DNA of 64,000 bases, taken from positions 248,001 to 312,000 of the forward strand of contig NZ_CP066802.1 of assembly GCF_016598775.1 (NCBI RefSeq). The letters run 5' to 3'. The notes beneath the pieces were generated by a model that worked only from the letters and a program-made list of their open reading frames with translations, was not told the DNA's origin and did not search any database. The stretch is from Actinomyces weissii. GTDB lineage: Bacteria; Actinomycetota; Actinomycetes; Actinomycetales; Actinomycetaceae. Below are positions 23,667 through 32,955 of this stretch, in pieces (positions within the stretch are counted from its first letter, which is position 1; each line of letters opens with the position of its first letter). The position numbers and the translations under genes are program-made.

Positions 23667-26600
23667 CTAGCTGCTGGCTGGGTTCTGGTCACTGAAATGC
23701 GCGACCTGGCAGAGCCGGGGGCGTCTGCCTCGGCGGATCCACCACCCGCGCCCGGGCTTTAGGTGCTCCGGCCGCATGCCGAACACATTGCCTTCCGAGC
23801 GGTCACCGTCCATGAGCAGGCAGGTCCCGCCGGTGTCTCGCAGTGCCTGGAAGGTCGAGTCGAACATGGCGCTTGCGCTTCCGGCAACAGGCCGCGAGAG
23901 GACCACGTTGAGGTTGAGGTCGCGGGCGGACGGCAAGTAGGGCAGCACCGGCGTAAGGATGCCAGTGCCACCAGCCGAGAGGATCTCGTAGTCGTCCACA
24001 ACCAGGACGATCCGTGGCCCCTCAACTGGCTTGCCCTCTGCCAGGGCCTCGGCCCGTTTGGCAAGCTCGGAGCCGATAGCGGTGGACAGGCCCAGAGCGG
24101 TGTTCGAGGAAGTCGCGTGCCCACCCAGGTAGGCGTCCGGGCAGGCGGAGACCGTGTTACGGCGCACGTCGTAGAGCCCGATGACCAGCTCCTCCGGGGT
24201 GTGACGTTCAATCAGCTGCTCGATCACGCCACGCAGCACCGTGGTCTTCCCGCACCCGGGGTCGCCCAGCACGATCAGGTGGGTGTCTAAGGCCTGTGGG
24301 TCCATGGCAATCGGCTGCATGGTGTCCTGGAACAGGCCCAGTGGCAGACGGTCCGGCATCTCCTCGCCGTCCGGCAAGGTGGCGGGGTCGAGAACCTCAG
24401 GCAGCAGGCGGACTTCAGCTGGCGAGGCCCCAACCCAGGTCTTGCTGACGCCTTTAGCCAGCGCTTCGACGGCGGGGCCTATCGCGGTCGTCTCTTCATC
24501 CAGCATCGGCAGGGCCACGTGTGCGAAGAGCTTGTCCGGGCACAGGACACGCCCGGGCGTGTCCGCGCGCAGCGTCTGGGAGAGCTTGCGGGCGATCATG
24601 GAGTCAGTTGGGTCGTTGAGGCGCAGCTCGAGGCGGGTACCCACCAGCGGCTGCTGCGCCATGCGCAGGTCATTGTTGCGGGACAAAGTGGTCACCAGGT
24701 GTACGCCCAGGCCGCCGCCGCGGCGCAGTACCTCATCGACCAGGTCCTCCAGCTCGGAGAAGTCGGCGCGCAACAGGCCCAGACCGTCGATCAGCAGGAC
24801 CACGTCCGCACTGGCCAGCTCAGGGATCCGCCCCTGGGCGTGGAACTCGCGCAGCATCTCCAGGGAGTCGATGCGGTAGCGGGACATGACCTCTTCCCGC
24901 TGCGTCAGCATGGCCACCGTCTCCTCCAGCACACGGCGCATCCGTTCCCTGTCACCCCTGGTGGCTACGCCACCCACGTTCGGAAGGTCAGCGATGCGTG
25001 AGAGCCCACCACCGGTCGCGTCCACCCCGTAGAAGGCCAGGCGGCTGGGGGAGATGGTCAGGGCCGCGGCAGCTGTCAGGGTCCACAGGAAGGTGGTGCG
25101 GCCGGACTGGGGCGCGCCCAGGATTGATACGTGCCCACCGCCGACGGTCAGGTCAAGCTCCCACTGCTCCTGTCGCTGGTGGGAGGGGTCATCAACCAGA
25201 CCGATTGGTACCCGCAGCCCCTCGCTGTAACGGTCCCGGTGTGGTGCGGACAGTGTGGTTGGGCCACCAGCGAGGTCACTGCCGAACATGCCCGGCAGGG
25301 TCAGGCGCCTAGGCAGCGGCTCAAGCCAGACTGGTTGCGGGCGGGCAGCGGCCTGGGCGAGCTGCTCGGAGACGACGTCGATCACCGTGCGTCGCACTGT
25401 GTGGCCTGCGGGCACGGCCTCCTCGCCAGACGGGGCCTGAGGGGCGGCGTCGAGTCCGTTGTGCACGGGCAGGAGCAGGGGCTCCTTCAGCTCTATGTCG
25501 TCTGGGAGCGAGTCGTTTGAGAGCTCGTCTGCGGGGCAGGAGACGAACCCGGAACGGAAGCGGGTGAAGATGCTGGTGTCCACCTTCAGGAACCCGTAGC
25601 CCGGCGCCGCCGGGAGGTTGAAGGCGTCCCCGGAGCCGATCACCGTTGAGGACTCCGCCTCGGTGAAGGTGCGCAGGCAGATGCGGTAGGACAGGTAGGT
25701 GTCCAGGCCCCGCAGCTTGCCGCCCTCGATGCGCTGGCTGGACAGGAGCAGGTGCACGCCGATCGACCGTCCGATGCGCCCGATGGTCAGCAGCAGGTCC
25801 ACGAAGTCTGGACTCGCAGTGAGCAGCTCACCGAACTCGTCGATGATGATGAACAGGTGGGGCATCGGCGCGAGGCGCGGGTTCTTCTCACGCAGCCGCC
25901 GGTAGTGCGTGATGTCAGGGGAGGAGCCAGCGTCACGCAGCTGCTTCTGACGGCGCACCACCTCCCCCGCGATGGAGGCGCGGGCCCGCTCCACCAGGCC
26001 GGCGTCCTCAGCCAGGTTGTCCATCAGGCCGACGACGTGAGGCAGGTTGGTGAACGGTGCGAAGGCGGCGCCGCCCTTGTAGTCCACGAGGATCATGGTG
26101 AGGTCCTCGGGGCCGTGCGTGGTGGCCAGGTCGGTGACGAGGGTACGCAGCAGCTCGGACTTGCCCGAGCCGGTGGCGCCCACGCACAAGCCGTGGGGGC
26201 CCATGCCTAGCTGGGCGGCCTCTTTGAGGTCCAGGAGCAGGGGGTGGCCGTCGTCGTCGGAGCCGATTGGGACCCGCAGGAAGTCGCGGGGTGAGCGCGG
26301 CGCCCAGGCGCGTTGCACGTCGATCGCGAGTGGGTCCGGCACCCCCAGCAGGTCCTGCAGGGACGTGGAGGTGACAGAGTCATCCATACGCTCCGCAGCC
26401 CGCCCCAGGCTGTAGGGCGTGAGGGCACGGCTTATGCCTTCGGTCAGCGCAGGCCCGGCGACGTCTGGGCTGCAGCGCACCAGCGGCCTAGGTCTCGGGC
26501 GTTCACCGGGCGCTGGCGGGTCGATGCGCAGGTCCTCCACGTCCACGCTGCCGTCCTCGCGGACGGTTAGGCGCAGGGCGGGGTCGCTGGGCTCGTCAAG

Positions 26601-27671
26601 CCGGTTGGTGACCAGGTGCAGCTCGGTGACCCCGATGGTCTCGGCGCTGACGTTGTTGTCCGGCAGGGACAGGTACTGCGAGGCGCCCTCGTTCTCGATA
26701 ACCGCCAGCAGTCGGCAGCCCGTCGGCTTGCTCGGGCGTCCCCCTGTGCTGCGCAAGGCACGAGACGCGATCCGTGAAGCATCCACCAGCTCGGGCCGCA
26801 GCACCTCGGAGAGCTCCCGGACGTCAGCAGCGGTGCGGCGCATGGCCACCGGGCCGTCGAAGGCGCCATGAATCCGCAGGTGCGGCAACCGCGAGACACA
26901 GTCCCACTCGCCAGCGTTCTTCGGGTCGTAGGCCAGGGCGATGTGCAGGTCCTCGGGGGCGTGCAGCACGGCTGCCTGCATGAGCAGCACGCGGGCCAAG
27001 GCCCGAGTGGCCTCCCGGGGGCCGACGACGGAGACTGGCCCCGCACAGTCCAGGTCCAGGGCGTAGGGGGCGTGGGGCAGGATCTGGTGGGCATTAGCGA
27101 TGACCTGAGCCTGGCCCAGCAGGATCGGGTCCACGTCAGCAGCGTTGACGTCCTTGGCGATCACGGCGAGCGGCTGGGGGAGATCGGCGATACCTAGGCG
27201 CAGGTGCAGGAAGTCGACGTCGCTGCGGCGTCGTTCCCAACGGCGTTCAGGGGCGGTGACTAACCGGGCCAGGGCGTTGATGCTCGGATGGGTCCGGGAC
27301 AGGCCTCGACGCCAGGTGTCCGCCAGCTTGGTGGCGTTCTCGTCAGCCTCCACGAGCTGGTCCATGTACTGCTCACGGCGCTCAGCCTGCGCGCGTACCG
27401 TCGCGGCCCGGCGAGAGACCAGGGCCGACAGCATACCGACGGCGGTGACCGCCATCATGACGGCGCCGATCAGGGAGAAGATCGGATTGGTGCGCAGCAC
27501 CGTCATCATCAGCATGGAGGAACCGGCACCGACCAAGGGCATGAGCATCTGGAACGGAAAGCCTTGCTTAGCCCCCGTCTCCCCAAGTCGTGGGGGCGCC
27601 GGGACGGTTATCGGCTCCGGGGCAGGTACAGGTTGAACCACCCTGCCGGGACGGTGCAGGACCTCGATCAT
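23667..27671 (-). CDS. eccC: T7SS ATPase EccC (FtsK/SpoIIIE family, three nucleotide-binding domains)
   Basis: 1334 residues, a single-chain EccC rather than split EccCa/EccCb. The N-terminus has two membrane helices (about residues 40-85), then three FtsK/SpoIIIE domains: NBD1 with GATGSGKSE (about 495) and MILVDYKGG; NBD2 with GAPQSGRTT (about 851), in which the Walker A Lys is Arg, and VVLLIDGLG; NBD3 with GDPGCGKTT (about 1133) and IVLVVDDYE. EccC is the motor that recognises the C-terminal signal of ESX substrates and drives export through the membrane complex. ATG 27671 overlaps the stop of the upstream gene by four bases, implying translational coupling. Degenerate NBD2/NBD3 sites are common in the family. 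Confidence 0.93.
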   Translation of the reverse strand: MIEVLHRPGRVVQPVPAPEPITVPAPPRLGETGAKQGFPFQMLMPLVGAGSSMLMMTVLRTNPIFSLIGAVMMAVTAVGMLSALVSRRAATVRAQAERREQYMDQLVEADENATKLADTWRRGLSRTHPSINALARLVTAPERRWERRRSDVDFLHLRLGIADLPQPLAVIAKDVNAADVDPILLGQAQVIANAHQILPHAPYALDLDCAGPVSVVGPREATRALARVLLMQAAVLHAPEDLHIALAYDPKNAGEWDCVSRLPHLRIHGAFDGPVAMRRTAADVRELSEVLRPELVDASRIASRALRSTGGRPSKPTGCRLLAVIENEGASQYLSLPDNNVSAETIGVTELHLVTNRLDEPSDPALRLTVREDGSVDVEDLRIDPPAPGERPRPRPLVRCSPDVAGPALTEGISRALTPYSLGRAAERMDDSVTSTSLQDLLGVPDPLAIDVQRAWAPRSPRDFLRVPIGSDDDGHPLLLDLKEAAQLGMGPHGLCVGATGSGKSELLRTLVTDLATTHGPEDLTMILVDYKGGAAFAPFTNLPHVVGLMDNLAEDAGLVERARASIAGEVVRRQKQLRDAGSSPDITHYRRLREKNPRLAPMPHLFIIIDEFGELLTASPDFVDLLLTIGRIGRSIGVHLLLSSQRIEGGKLRGLDTYLSYRICLRTFTEAESSTVIGSGDAFNLPAAPGYGFLKVDTSIFTRFRSGFVSCPADELSNDSLPDDIELKEPLLLPVHNGLDAAPQAPSGEEAVPAGHTVRRTVIDVVSEQLAQAAARPQPVWLEPLPRRLTLPGMFGSDLAGGPTTLSAPHRDRYSEGLRVPIGLVDDPSHQRQEQWELDLTVGGGHVSILGAPQSGRTTFLWTLTAAAALTISPSRLAFYGVDATGGGLSRIADLPNVGGVATRGDRERMRRVLEETVAMLTQREEVMSRYRIDSLEMLREFHAQGRIPELASADVVLLIDGLGLLRADFSELEDLVDEVLRRGGGLGVHLVTTLSRNNDLRMAQQPLVGTRLELRLNDPTDSMIARKLSQTLRADTPGRVLCPDKLFAHVALPMLDEETTAIGPAVEALAKGVSKTWVGASPAEVRLLPEVLDPATLPDGEEMPDRLPLGLFQDTMQPIAMDPQALDTHLIVLGDPGCGKTTVLRGVIEQLIERHTPEELVIGLYDVRRNTVSACPDAYLGGHATSSNTALGLSTAIGSELAKRAEALAEGKPVEGPRIVLVVDDYEILSAGGTGILTPVLPYLPSARDLNLNVVLSRPVAGSASAMFDSTFQALRDTGGTCLLMDGDRSEGNVFGMRPEHLKPGRGWWIRRGRRPRLCQVAHFSDQNPASS

Positions 27672-28528
27672 GCGCGTACCTCGCTCGCAGCCGCAGCCAC
27701 GATCGCCGCCGCGAGTCGCGCTATCGCGGCGCCTGTGCGCCTGGAGAGCAGCCCGGGAGCCTTGGTCTGGCTGGCGGTCGTCTGAGCCAGGACAGCGTCG
27801 TACGGGACCAGGTGCTCATCTGGTTGGAGCGTGGGCACCAGTACGGGACCAGGCTGCTTGGCCACGACGGCGTGCAGCAGGCGCGGGCGGTGCGGGGAGC
27901 GCAGGCTGGGGCCTACGAGGTCAATCTCGGCACGGGCCTCGTGCAGCAGCTTCCGCCCAGACTCGACCTCGCCCCTGCTAGCAGGGCTGACCAGCACGAT
28001 CGCGTGGACCTGTCCAGCGGAGGACACCAGACTCTCCTGGGCCAGCGGACCGGTGTGGGTGGTGACGGTGTCATAGAAGCGGAAGAGCTTGGTGCGGGCG
28101 TCGTCCCATGCGGCTGGACGCTCCCGGAACCACTCTGGCAGGCGGAGCTGGCCGAGAAGTCCGTCCTTGCCGGTGCCCACCAGCTCGTGGGCCTCAGTGG
28201 CGCTAGCCGGAGTCGCTGCGCCTTCCACCGTGTGCCAGGCGGGGATGCTGGTCTCAGCCTTAGGTGAGGCGTCCAGCAGCAGGCCCGGCAGCTTCCGGCT
28301 GCGGGTGAGCATCCCTGCGATCTGCTGGGAGACGGTACGCGAACCGCTGTGCGGAGCTCCTGGGACCACTAGGAAGCGGCACCCTAGGGACACGGGGCGG
28401 TTGAGCTGGTCGGCCAGGTCGCTGGTCTCCGTGCGCCAGGAGGGGGCGCCGGTGGCGAGCATGACGGCGGCGTCCAGCCAGGGGCGGGGGACCCGGATTG
28501 GTGAGGATGGGCTGGGGCGTGCCGCCAT
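27668..28528 (-). CDS. MinD/ParA-like T7SS-associated protein with degenerate P-loop
   Basis: 286 residues from ATG 28528, one base into the eccD stop (TGATG junction). A strand-loop-helix FLVVPGAPHSGSRTVSQQIAGML (about 53-75) sits where MinD/ParA proteins have their Walker A, but the canonical Lys of the motif is replaced (GAPHSGSRTV). A later strand AIVLVSPASRGEVESGRKLL resembles the ParA fourth strand, and the C-terminus is an Ala-rich amphipathic helix. MinD-like proteins accompany T7SS genes in several actinobacteria (EspI is an example in mycobacteria). Its place between EccD and EccC, coupled to both, argues for a role in the secretion machine, perhaps in positioning or regulating EccC. 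Nucleotide binding is doubtful. Confidence 0.6.
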   Translation of the reverse strand: MAARPSPSSPIRVPRPWLDAAVMLATGAPSWRTETSDLADQLNRPVSLGCRFLVVPGAPHSGSRTVSQQIAGMLTRSRKLPGLLLDASPKAETSIPAWHTVEGAATPASATEAHELVGTGKDGLLGQLRLPEWFRERPAAWDDARTKLFRFYDTVTTHTGPLAQESLVSSAGQVHAIVLVSPASRGEVESGRKLLHEARAEIDLVGPSLRSPHRPRLLHAVVAKQPGPVLVPTLQPDEHLVPYDAVLAQTTASQTKAPGLLSRRTGAAIARLAAAIVAAAASEVRA

Positions 28529-29853
28529 CAGAACAACCTCAAAAGGTGGCTGAAGGTGCCTTGCATGCCGCACAGCAGAGGCAAGGTGGCGACGACGCAC
28601 AAGGTCTCCAGCCGGTTTCCGATTCGCCTGAGCCTGATGCGGTTCTGGGCTGAAGGCTGGTACAGGCTCACGGCGGCAACTAGAGCCGCTGCAACGACCA
28701 GTGCGGCAGCGCGGACGGTCTGGTCCTGCACGAGGCTGCTCAAGGCCAGGACAGCAGGGACGCTGCTGGCCCAGAGCGCGAGTACCTCCAGCCTCAAGGG
28801 GTAGGCGCGGGACCGCAGTAAGGTGGCCAGGACTACGGTGACCGCCAGTGCGCGGGCCCAAGTGTTTCCTGACAGTGCCAGGTGGTGGGTGGACCACGCT
28901 ATGGCGGCCGCGCATGCCAGAGAGGCTGAGGCGACTGTGTCGTGGGAGCGCAGCACGGCCAGATCCACCCTACGGCGAGCAGGAAGCTGGCCTGCCAGAG
29001 CCTCGTCGTCGAGCCGAGAGGTGCCGGAAACCAGCAGCGCGAACCAGGGCAGCAGCCCCAGCAGGATCACCACCGCGATCGCGGTAAGCCCAGTGGTCAG
29101 CGCAACGTCCTGGGTGACCGACTTCAGGACCGCGCGGAGGATGATTAATCCGCCAGCGGTCAGTGCGCCGTAGAGCCAGGCTTCCCGTCTGACGCCAACG
29201 GCTACGCAGCCAGCAGCTATGAGTGCTGCACTTAGTGCCGCGGTGGTGCCTTGCTCCGTATCAGTTCCGGTGGCTAGGGAGTACAGGCTCGGCAGGAGCA
29301 GCCCGGTTCCCAGGCACTGCAGGAGGATGCCGCCCCCGCGCAGGGGCCTGGCGTAGCGAGTGCGACCGCTTTCACGCACTGCCAGAGCACCGATGAGGAT
29401 GACCAGCAGGCCGGGTAGGACCTGCAACCAGGCGGCGGCGTCATGGAGCTGGTCGAAGAGCAGCGTGCGCATGAGGATCGCACCAGATACGAGCAGCAGC
29501 GTGCCGGTGCCGATGAGTCGGTCGGAGGGTTTCCACCGCCAGGGGTGGGAGTCGGTGGCGTCAGTGAGTGCACCTGACAGGTCGGAGATCTCTGCTGGTG
29601 GAGGTACCTCGTCGTCCGGGAGGAGACGCAGCAGCTCGCCGTCTGGAACCTGCTGGGCGGCCAGGTCCTGCTCCAGGTCAATGATCGTGCCGCCTGGACG
29701 GACCAGGCGTAGCGGCGGAAGCTCGTCCCCGTCAGTGACCCCCAACAGCTTCAGGATGTAGGGGTACTGGGTGCCTACGGCCTCATCCGAGGGCATGACG
29801 ATCTCTGCCCGCCGGTTAGGGGCAGCGATAGTGACTCTGGTGTAAGGGATCAT
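28528..29853 (-). CDS. eccD: T7SS membrane channel subunit EccD
   Basis: 441 residues from ATG 29853. Residues 1-80 form a ubiquitin-like (YukD-type) domain (RVTIAAPNRRAEIVMPSDEAV, then RPGGTIIDLEQDLAAQQVPDGELLRLL). The remainder has about eleven hydrophobic segments, the EccD pattern. EccD forms the central membrane vestibule of the T7SS, where its ubiquitin-like domain contacts EccC. The start overlaps the stop of the upstream small gene by four bases (ATGA), and its own stop overlaps the start of the MinD-like gene. Frames extending upstream to 29958 would run through the small gene and were not used. Confidence 0.87.
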   Translation of the reverse strand: MIPYTRVTIAAPNRRAEIVMPSDEAVGTQYPYILKLLGVTDGDELPPLRLVRPGGTIIDLEQDLAAQQVPDGELLRLLPDDEVPPPAEISDLSGALTDATDSHPWRWKPSDRLIGTGTLLLVSGAILMRTLLFDQLHDAAAWLQVLPGLLVILIGALAVRESGRTRYARPLRGGGILLQCLGTGLLLPSLYSLATGTDTEQGTTAALSAALIAAGCVAVGVRREAWLYGALTAGGLIILRAVLKSVTQDVALTTGLTAIAVVILLGLLPWFALLVSGTSRLDDEALAGQLPARRRVDLAVLRSHDTVASASLACAAAIAWSTHHLALSGNTWARALAVTVVLATLLRSRAYPLRLEVLALWASSVPAVLALSSLVQDQTVRAAALVVAAALVAAVSLYQPSAQNRIRLRRIGNRLETLCVVATLPLLCGMQGTFSHLLRLF

Positions 29854-30107
29854 GGCGTGCTTTCGGTTGTTGCCCCTGTGGTCTGGCTGGGAGTCATGCC
29901 ACCCCTCGTCGCGGGCAGGCGGGTGCTCACGAAGGAGTAGCCCACGCAGGCCGCGCACATGAGGGCAGCTACCACGAGGGAGGCGAGGGCCTTGGGGAAG
30001 ACCTTGCGGCTGCGGCCAGGCATGGAGCCGCGTTCCAACGCGGACAGGAGGCGCTCGCGGTGGACCCTGGTGGCGTCAAGGACTGCTGAATCCGTGTCAC
30101 GGGGCAC
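29850..30107 (-). CDS. Small single-span membrane protein of the T7SS operon
   Basis: 85 residues from GTG 30107, three bases after the stop of the previous gene and overlapping eccD by four bases, so it is firmly in the operon. A charged N-terminal half (ATRVHRERLLSALERGSMPGRSRKVF) precedes one membrane helix (ASLVVAALMCAACVGYSFV) and a short Thr/Ser/Pro-rich outside tail. I do not recognise the family. A small type II membrane protein beside EccD could be an EccB substitute in miniature or an assembly factor, but it lacks the large periplasmic domain of EccB; this is inference from position. Confidence 0.72.
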   Translation of the reverse strand: MPRDTDSAVLDATRVHRERLLSALERGSMPGRSRKVFPKALASLVVAALMCAACVGYSFVSTRLPATRGGMTPSQTTGATTESTP

Positions 30108-30110
30108 GGC

Positions 30111-31175
30111 TCAGACCTTCTGGCTCTGGGTCTGGTCCGGTTCGCTTGATGGGCGCAGTATGCGGGTGACTCTGCCGGTGTCGCCTTCAAGCGTCTTGAC
30201 CAGTGCGGACAGGGCGGACCAGTCTCCTGGGGTGGTGGAGTCCAAGGGCACTAGGACGCCGTGGCGCCTGCCGCGCCCCGTCAGGGAGCCACCGTGCTCG
30301 TTGACGATCTTGGCGGGGTCAGCTCCGAGCTGCTTGATACCGGGCGCGCCGATGAGGATCGCCAGAGGGGCGGGTGCCATGCGGATGGTTGTGGGAACTG
30401 AGCCGTCCAGGTGTCCGTAGGAGCGGAAGGCCAGGGCGAACTGGGGCTTGAGCTCGGAGCCGACGGCGTCCAGGAAGGCGCAGACGCGGTTGGCCCACTC
30501 GCTTTCCGGCAGGCTTGGTAGCGCGAGGTTGACCTCTAGGTACTCCTCGAGCCCGTTGGAGGTGCGGGCCACCTGCATGATCCCAGTGGCTACTGAGCCG
30601 TCCTCTGCGTGTCCTGCTAGAGTGAAGAAGGTCTCTGGCATGTTGTTGCGCGCGAGCTTGGTGAGCTCGCGTCGGTCCCAGAACGCGCCGGCTGGCTCGT
30701 AGCGTCCCCAGCCGAGCACGGTGTCCTGCGGCATCAGGTGCTGGCACATGAGCTCAGCTGCGCGGCCTAGTAACGTGCCTAGTCGAGCCGGGTGGTAGAT
30801 GGAGACTGACAGGGTGATCAGCGGTACGTGGGCCTGCGGCTCGAAGCGCCGTTCTGACAGGACGATTCGCGGGTCTTTGGGATTCCGGATGATTGAGTCG
30901 ATGTCTTGGGACCAGCGGCCGCTGCGCGCGTCACGGTAGCCGGATTCCTCGCGCACCAGCACGTAGCAGCCTGCTGCGTCCGTGACGAGGTCAAACACTG
31001 GGGTCATGCGGGCACCGTCTGGGATGGTGAGGACGATCTGCTTCTCAGTGGTGGTGCGAACGTTGTAGATCAGGTCTGACAATCCTTCACTTAGGTAGGC
31101 GCAGGGGTCGTCCAGGTTGGTGACCGTGGCTAGGTCGGAGACCTTCATGTCGAAGAACGGGTGCGGGTACGGCAT
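30111..31175 (-). CDS. T7SS operon protein of unknown function (DUF6177-like)
   Basis: 354 residues, no membrane segment or signal peptide. It has a mixed alpha/beta composition with several strand-like blocks (TLSVSIYHPARLGTLL, TFFTLAGHAEDGSVATG, LEVNLALPSLPESEWANRVCAFLD) and a C-terminal block (TTIRMAPAPLAILIGAPGIKQLG). Layout and neighbourhood recall the DUF6177 proteins that sit beside EccC/EccD genes in Streptomyces and relatives; that family name is from memory and tentative. ATG 31175 follows AGGAG at six bases. It is three bases after the FHA-domain gene and three before the small membrane protein, so it is probably a cytosolic accessory or substrate-handling factor of the T7SS. Confidence 0.62.
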   Translation of the reverse strand: MPYPHPFFDMKVSDLATVTNLDDPCAYLSEGLSDLIYNVRTTTEKQIVLTIPDGARMTPVFDLVTDAAGCYVLVREESGYRDARSGRWSQDIDSIIRNPKDPRIVLSERRFEPQAHVPLITLSVSIYHPARLGTLLGRAAELMCQHLMPQDTVLGWGRYEPAGAFWDRRELTKLARNNMPETFFTLAGHAEDGSVATGIMQVARTSNGLEEYLEVNLALPSLPESEWANRVCAFLDAVGSELKPQFALAFRSYGHLDGSVPTTIRMAPAPLAILIGAPGIKQLGADPAKIVNEHGGSLTGRGRRHGVLVPLDSTTPGDWSALSALVKTLEGDTGRVTRILRPSSEPDQTQSQKV

Positions 31176-31178
31176 CTG

Positions 31179-32435
31179 CTACTCCTGCGTCACCTTGAGG
31201 GCCATTCCCCCAAGGGTCAATGTGAACGGTGTGAGCACGTCCCACGTGCCGCCAGATGGGCAGAAGGTGGGCGGTGAGCCTGGCACTAAGATCGCGGTGC
31301 TGAAGGCAGAGCCAAGGTCGGTGATGGTTGCTCCGCCGTGTGCCGGGCTGAGGATAACGTGGTTCGCTGCGCACTGGCGTCCCAGGTCTGGCACCGCCAG
31401 GACTGAGTAGACGCCTCGATCAGGTTGGGGCAGCGGGCCGCGTCCCAGGACGGTGGGTCCGGTGATGACGGCCTCCCATCCGTTGGTGGAGGTGAGCCGC
31501 AGGCCGCGTGGTGCTGAGACGCCGTAGACGGTGGTGCGCGCGTTTTCCCTTACCGGCTCCATCACCGCGGTGCTGGAGACTGGCGTCTGAACGGCGTAGT
31601 CCTTGGGTGCTTGTTCACCGGACGTTGGGGACGTCGACGGCGCAGGTGAGGCGAGGCCGGGTGGTGCAGGTGCTGCGGTGCCCGTGGGGGGTGGGGTAGG
31701 CATTATGCCGTAGACGGGTGCTGCGGGTACTGCGGGTGCTGCCTGAGCGGGTTGAGGGGCGGCCACGCTCGGAGGTGAGGCAGCGGGACGGGGTGGCCAG
31801 CTCTCGACGGTGGCCTGCTTGGCGCGACGTCGTCGGCCTCGCGTGCCTTCCTTACTGGCAAGTCGTAGCGCGCGCCGAGTGGTGCGGCGGTCGGGTACGG
31901 TGGCCCGGGTCGTCTCCGCTGTTGCGGTGGTGTCCGCGGTCCCCGCCTTGCGTGTGGAAGCCTGTGCGCTAGCAGTTTGGAGCTCCTGCAAGGTGCCCAC
32001 GCTGGGGTCCGAGCCGCGCCTGGTGGAGTAGACAGTCGCCCCTGCACCGCGACCGCCTCGGAGCACTGCCCGCAGGGCCGCGGGGGAGCCAGGAGGAAGG
32101 CCGGCGTCGTCGTCGACGGTTCGCAGCCCCAGGAGCAGTCCGCCTGGACCCCGGCCATGAAGGCAGTGCGCGTAGGGCAGTGCGAGTGCCAGCAAGAGAC
32201 TCAGTGCGACCAGCGTGAGACGAAGTGCTGCGGGAAGGGTGGGTGCGGCCAGGCTGATGGCGGCTGGGGCGATCAAGGCCGTCAGGTCGATGAGGACGGA
32301 GTATGCGACCAGGCCAGACCCTGCCCTTACGCAGGCGGGCCAGGCGTTGGGTTGCTCAGGCAAGGTGAGCCTCCTCAGGGACTGATGCTCAGGCGTGTGT
32401 CTCCCGCAGGTCAGGGGCGCGGGTGCGGACATCAT
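31179..32435 (-). CDS. T7SS-associated membrane protein with RDD-like N-terminus and C-terminal FHA domain
   Basis: 418 residues from ATG 32435. Two or three membrane helices (about residues 35-95) with a following GRGPGGLLLGLRTVDDD resemble an RDD domain, then a long Ala/Pro/Thr/Arg-rich linker (150-300), then an FHA-like beta-sandwich (VLGRGPLPQ, AANHVILSPAHGGATITDLGS). The phosphothreonine-binding Ser and His of classic FHA (GR...S..H) are only partly kept. A membrane FHA protein heading a T7SS operon recalls the EssB/YukC and FHA-bearing components that regulate secretion. TTG 32480 would add 15 residues but ATG 32435 has AGGT upstream. First gene of the minus-strand operon. Confidence 0.65.
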   Translation of the reverse strand: MMSAPAPLTCGRHTPEHQSLRRLTLPEQPNAWPACVRAGSGLVAYSVLIDLTALIAPAAISLAAPTLPAALRLTLVALSLLLALALPYAHCLHGRGPGGLLLGLRTVDDDAGLPPGSPAALRAVLRGGRGAGATVYSTRRGSDPSVGTLQELQTASAQASTRKAGTADTTATAETTRATVPDRRTTRRALRLASKEGTRGRRRRAKQATVESWPPRPAASPPSVAAPQPAQAAPAVPAAPVYGIMPTPPPTGTAAPAPPGLASPAPSTSPTSGEQAPKDYAVQTPVSSTAVMEPVRENARTTVYGVSAPRGLRLTSTNGWEAVITGPTVLGRGPLPQPDRGVYSVLAVPDLGRQCAANHVILSPAHGGATITDLGSAFSTAILVPGSPPTFCPSGGTWDVLTPFTLTLGGMALKVTQE

Positions 32436-32480
32436 AGGCTGGACCTGTTGATCGCGCCTATGAGAGTGATCCCAGGGCAA

Positions 32481-32580
32481 TGGGTACTTCTCGCCTAGTG
32501 GAGATCTGACTGTCGGTGGTTATGATTCAGTCGTCTGCCCCGTACCTGGCGGGGCCTGAGCAGTGTGTCGGGAGGCGCGA
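32481..32580 (+). promoter_or_regulatory. Divergent T7SS promoter region
   Basis: The gap between the divergent secretion and substrate operons. A plausible -10 TATGAT lies at 32521-32526 for the plus-strand substrates, without a clear -35. Downstream, GCCCCG/CGGGGC (about 32538-32556) can form a short hairpin in the leader. GGGAGG at about 32570 serves the ATG at 32581. Confidence 0.35.
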
Positions 32581-32916
32581 ATGAAGTTCGACATGGGTGC
32601 CAGTACTCTGGGTGACCTGACCAAGCAGACCTCTTCGTCAAGCGACGACCTGGGGGCGCAGGTGCGGCAGCTGGCGGTTGCTGGCGAGCCGCTGGAGGGG
32701 AAGTTCAACGGCGCTGGCCGCGGTGAGTGGGACAGGTTCAAGTCCCGTGTGGACGAGGTCGCAACGGAGCTCAGCTCCTCCCTGGCAAGCGTCCTCAGTG
32801 GCATCGTCGGCATGGACCGGGCCTTCACTCAAGGTGAGCAGGAGATGGTTGACGTGACCCGCGCCGCCGCTTCAAGTGCCGACTTCGACGCGGCACGCTT
32901 TGGTAGTCGGGCCTGA
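32581..32916 (+). CDS. WXG100/ESX-like small secreted protein 1
   Basis: 111 residues from ATG 32581, preceded by GGGAGG. It is all-helical with a central GAGRGEWDRFKSR turn, which places a Trp near the middle between two amphipathic helices, as in WXG100 proteins (W-x-G replaced by a GxW-type turn). There is no signal peptide. A tail of about 20 residues (SSADFDAARFGSRA) could carry the export signal, though a strict YxxxD/E is not seen. It is the first gene of the substrate operon beside EccC/EccD and is likely exported as a helical-hairpin dimer, perhaps with the next protein. Confidence 0.68.
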   Translation: MKFDMGASTLGDLTKQTSSSSDDLGAQVRQLAVAGEPLEGKFNGAGRGEWDRFKSRVDEVATELSSSLASVLSGIVGMDRAFTQGEQEMVDVTRAAASSADFDAARFGSRA

Positions 32917-32955
32917 GGGCCAAGTTCCACATTACGTCTTTTAGGAGGATCTGCT

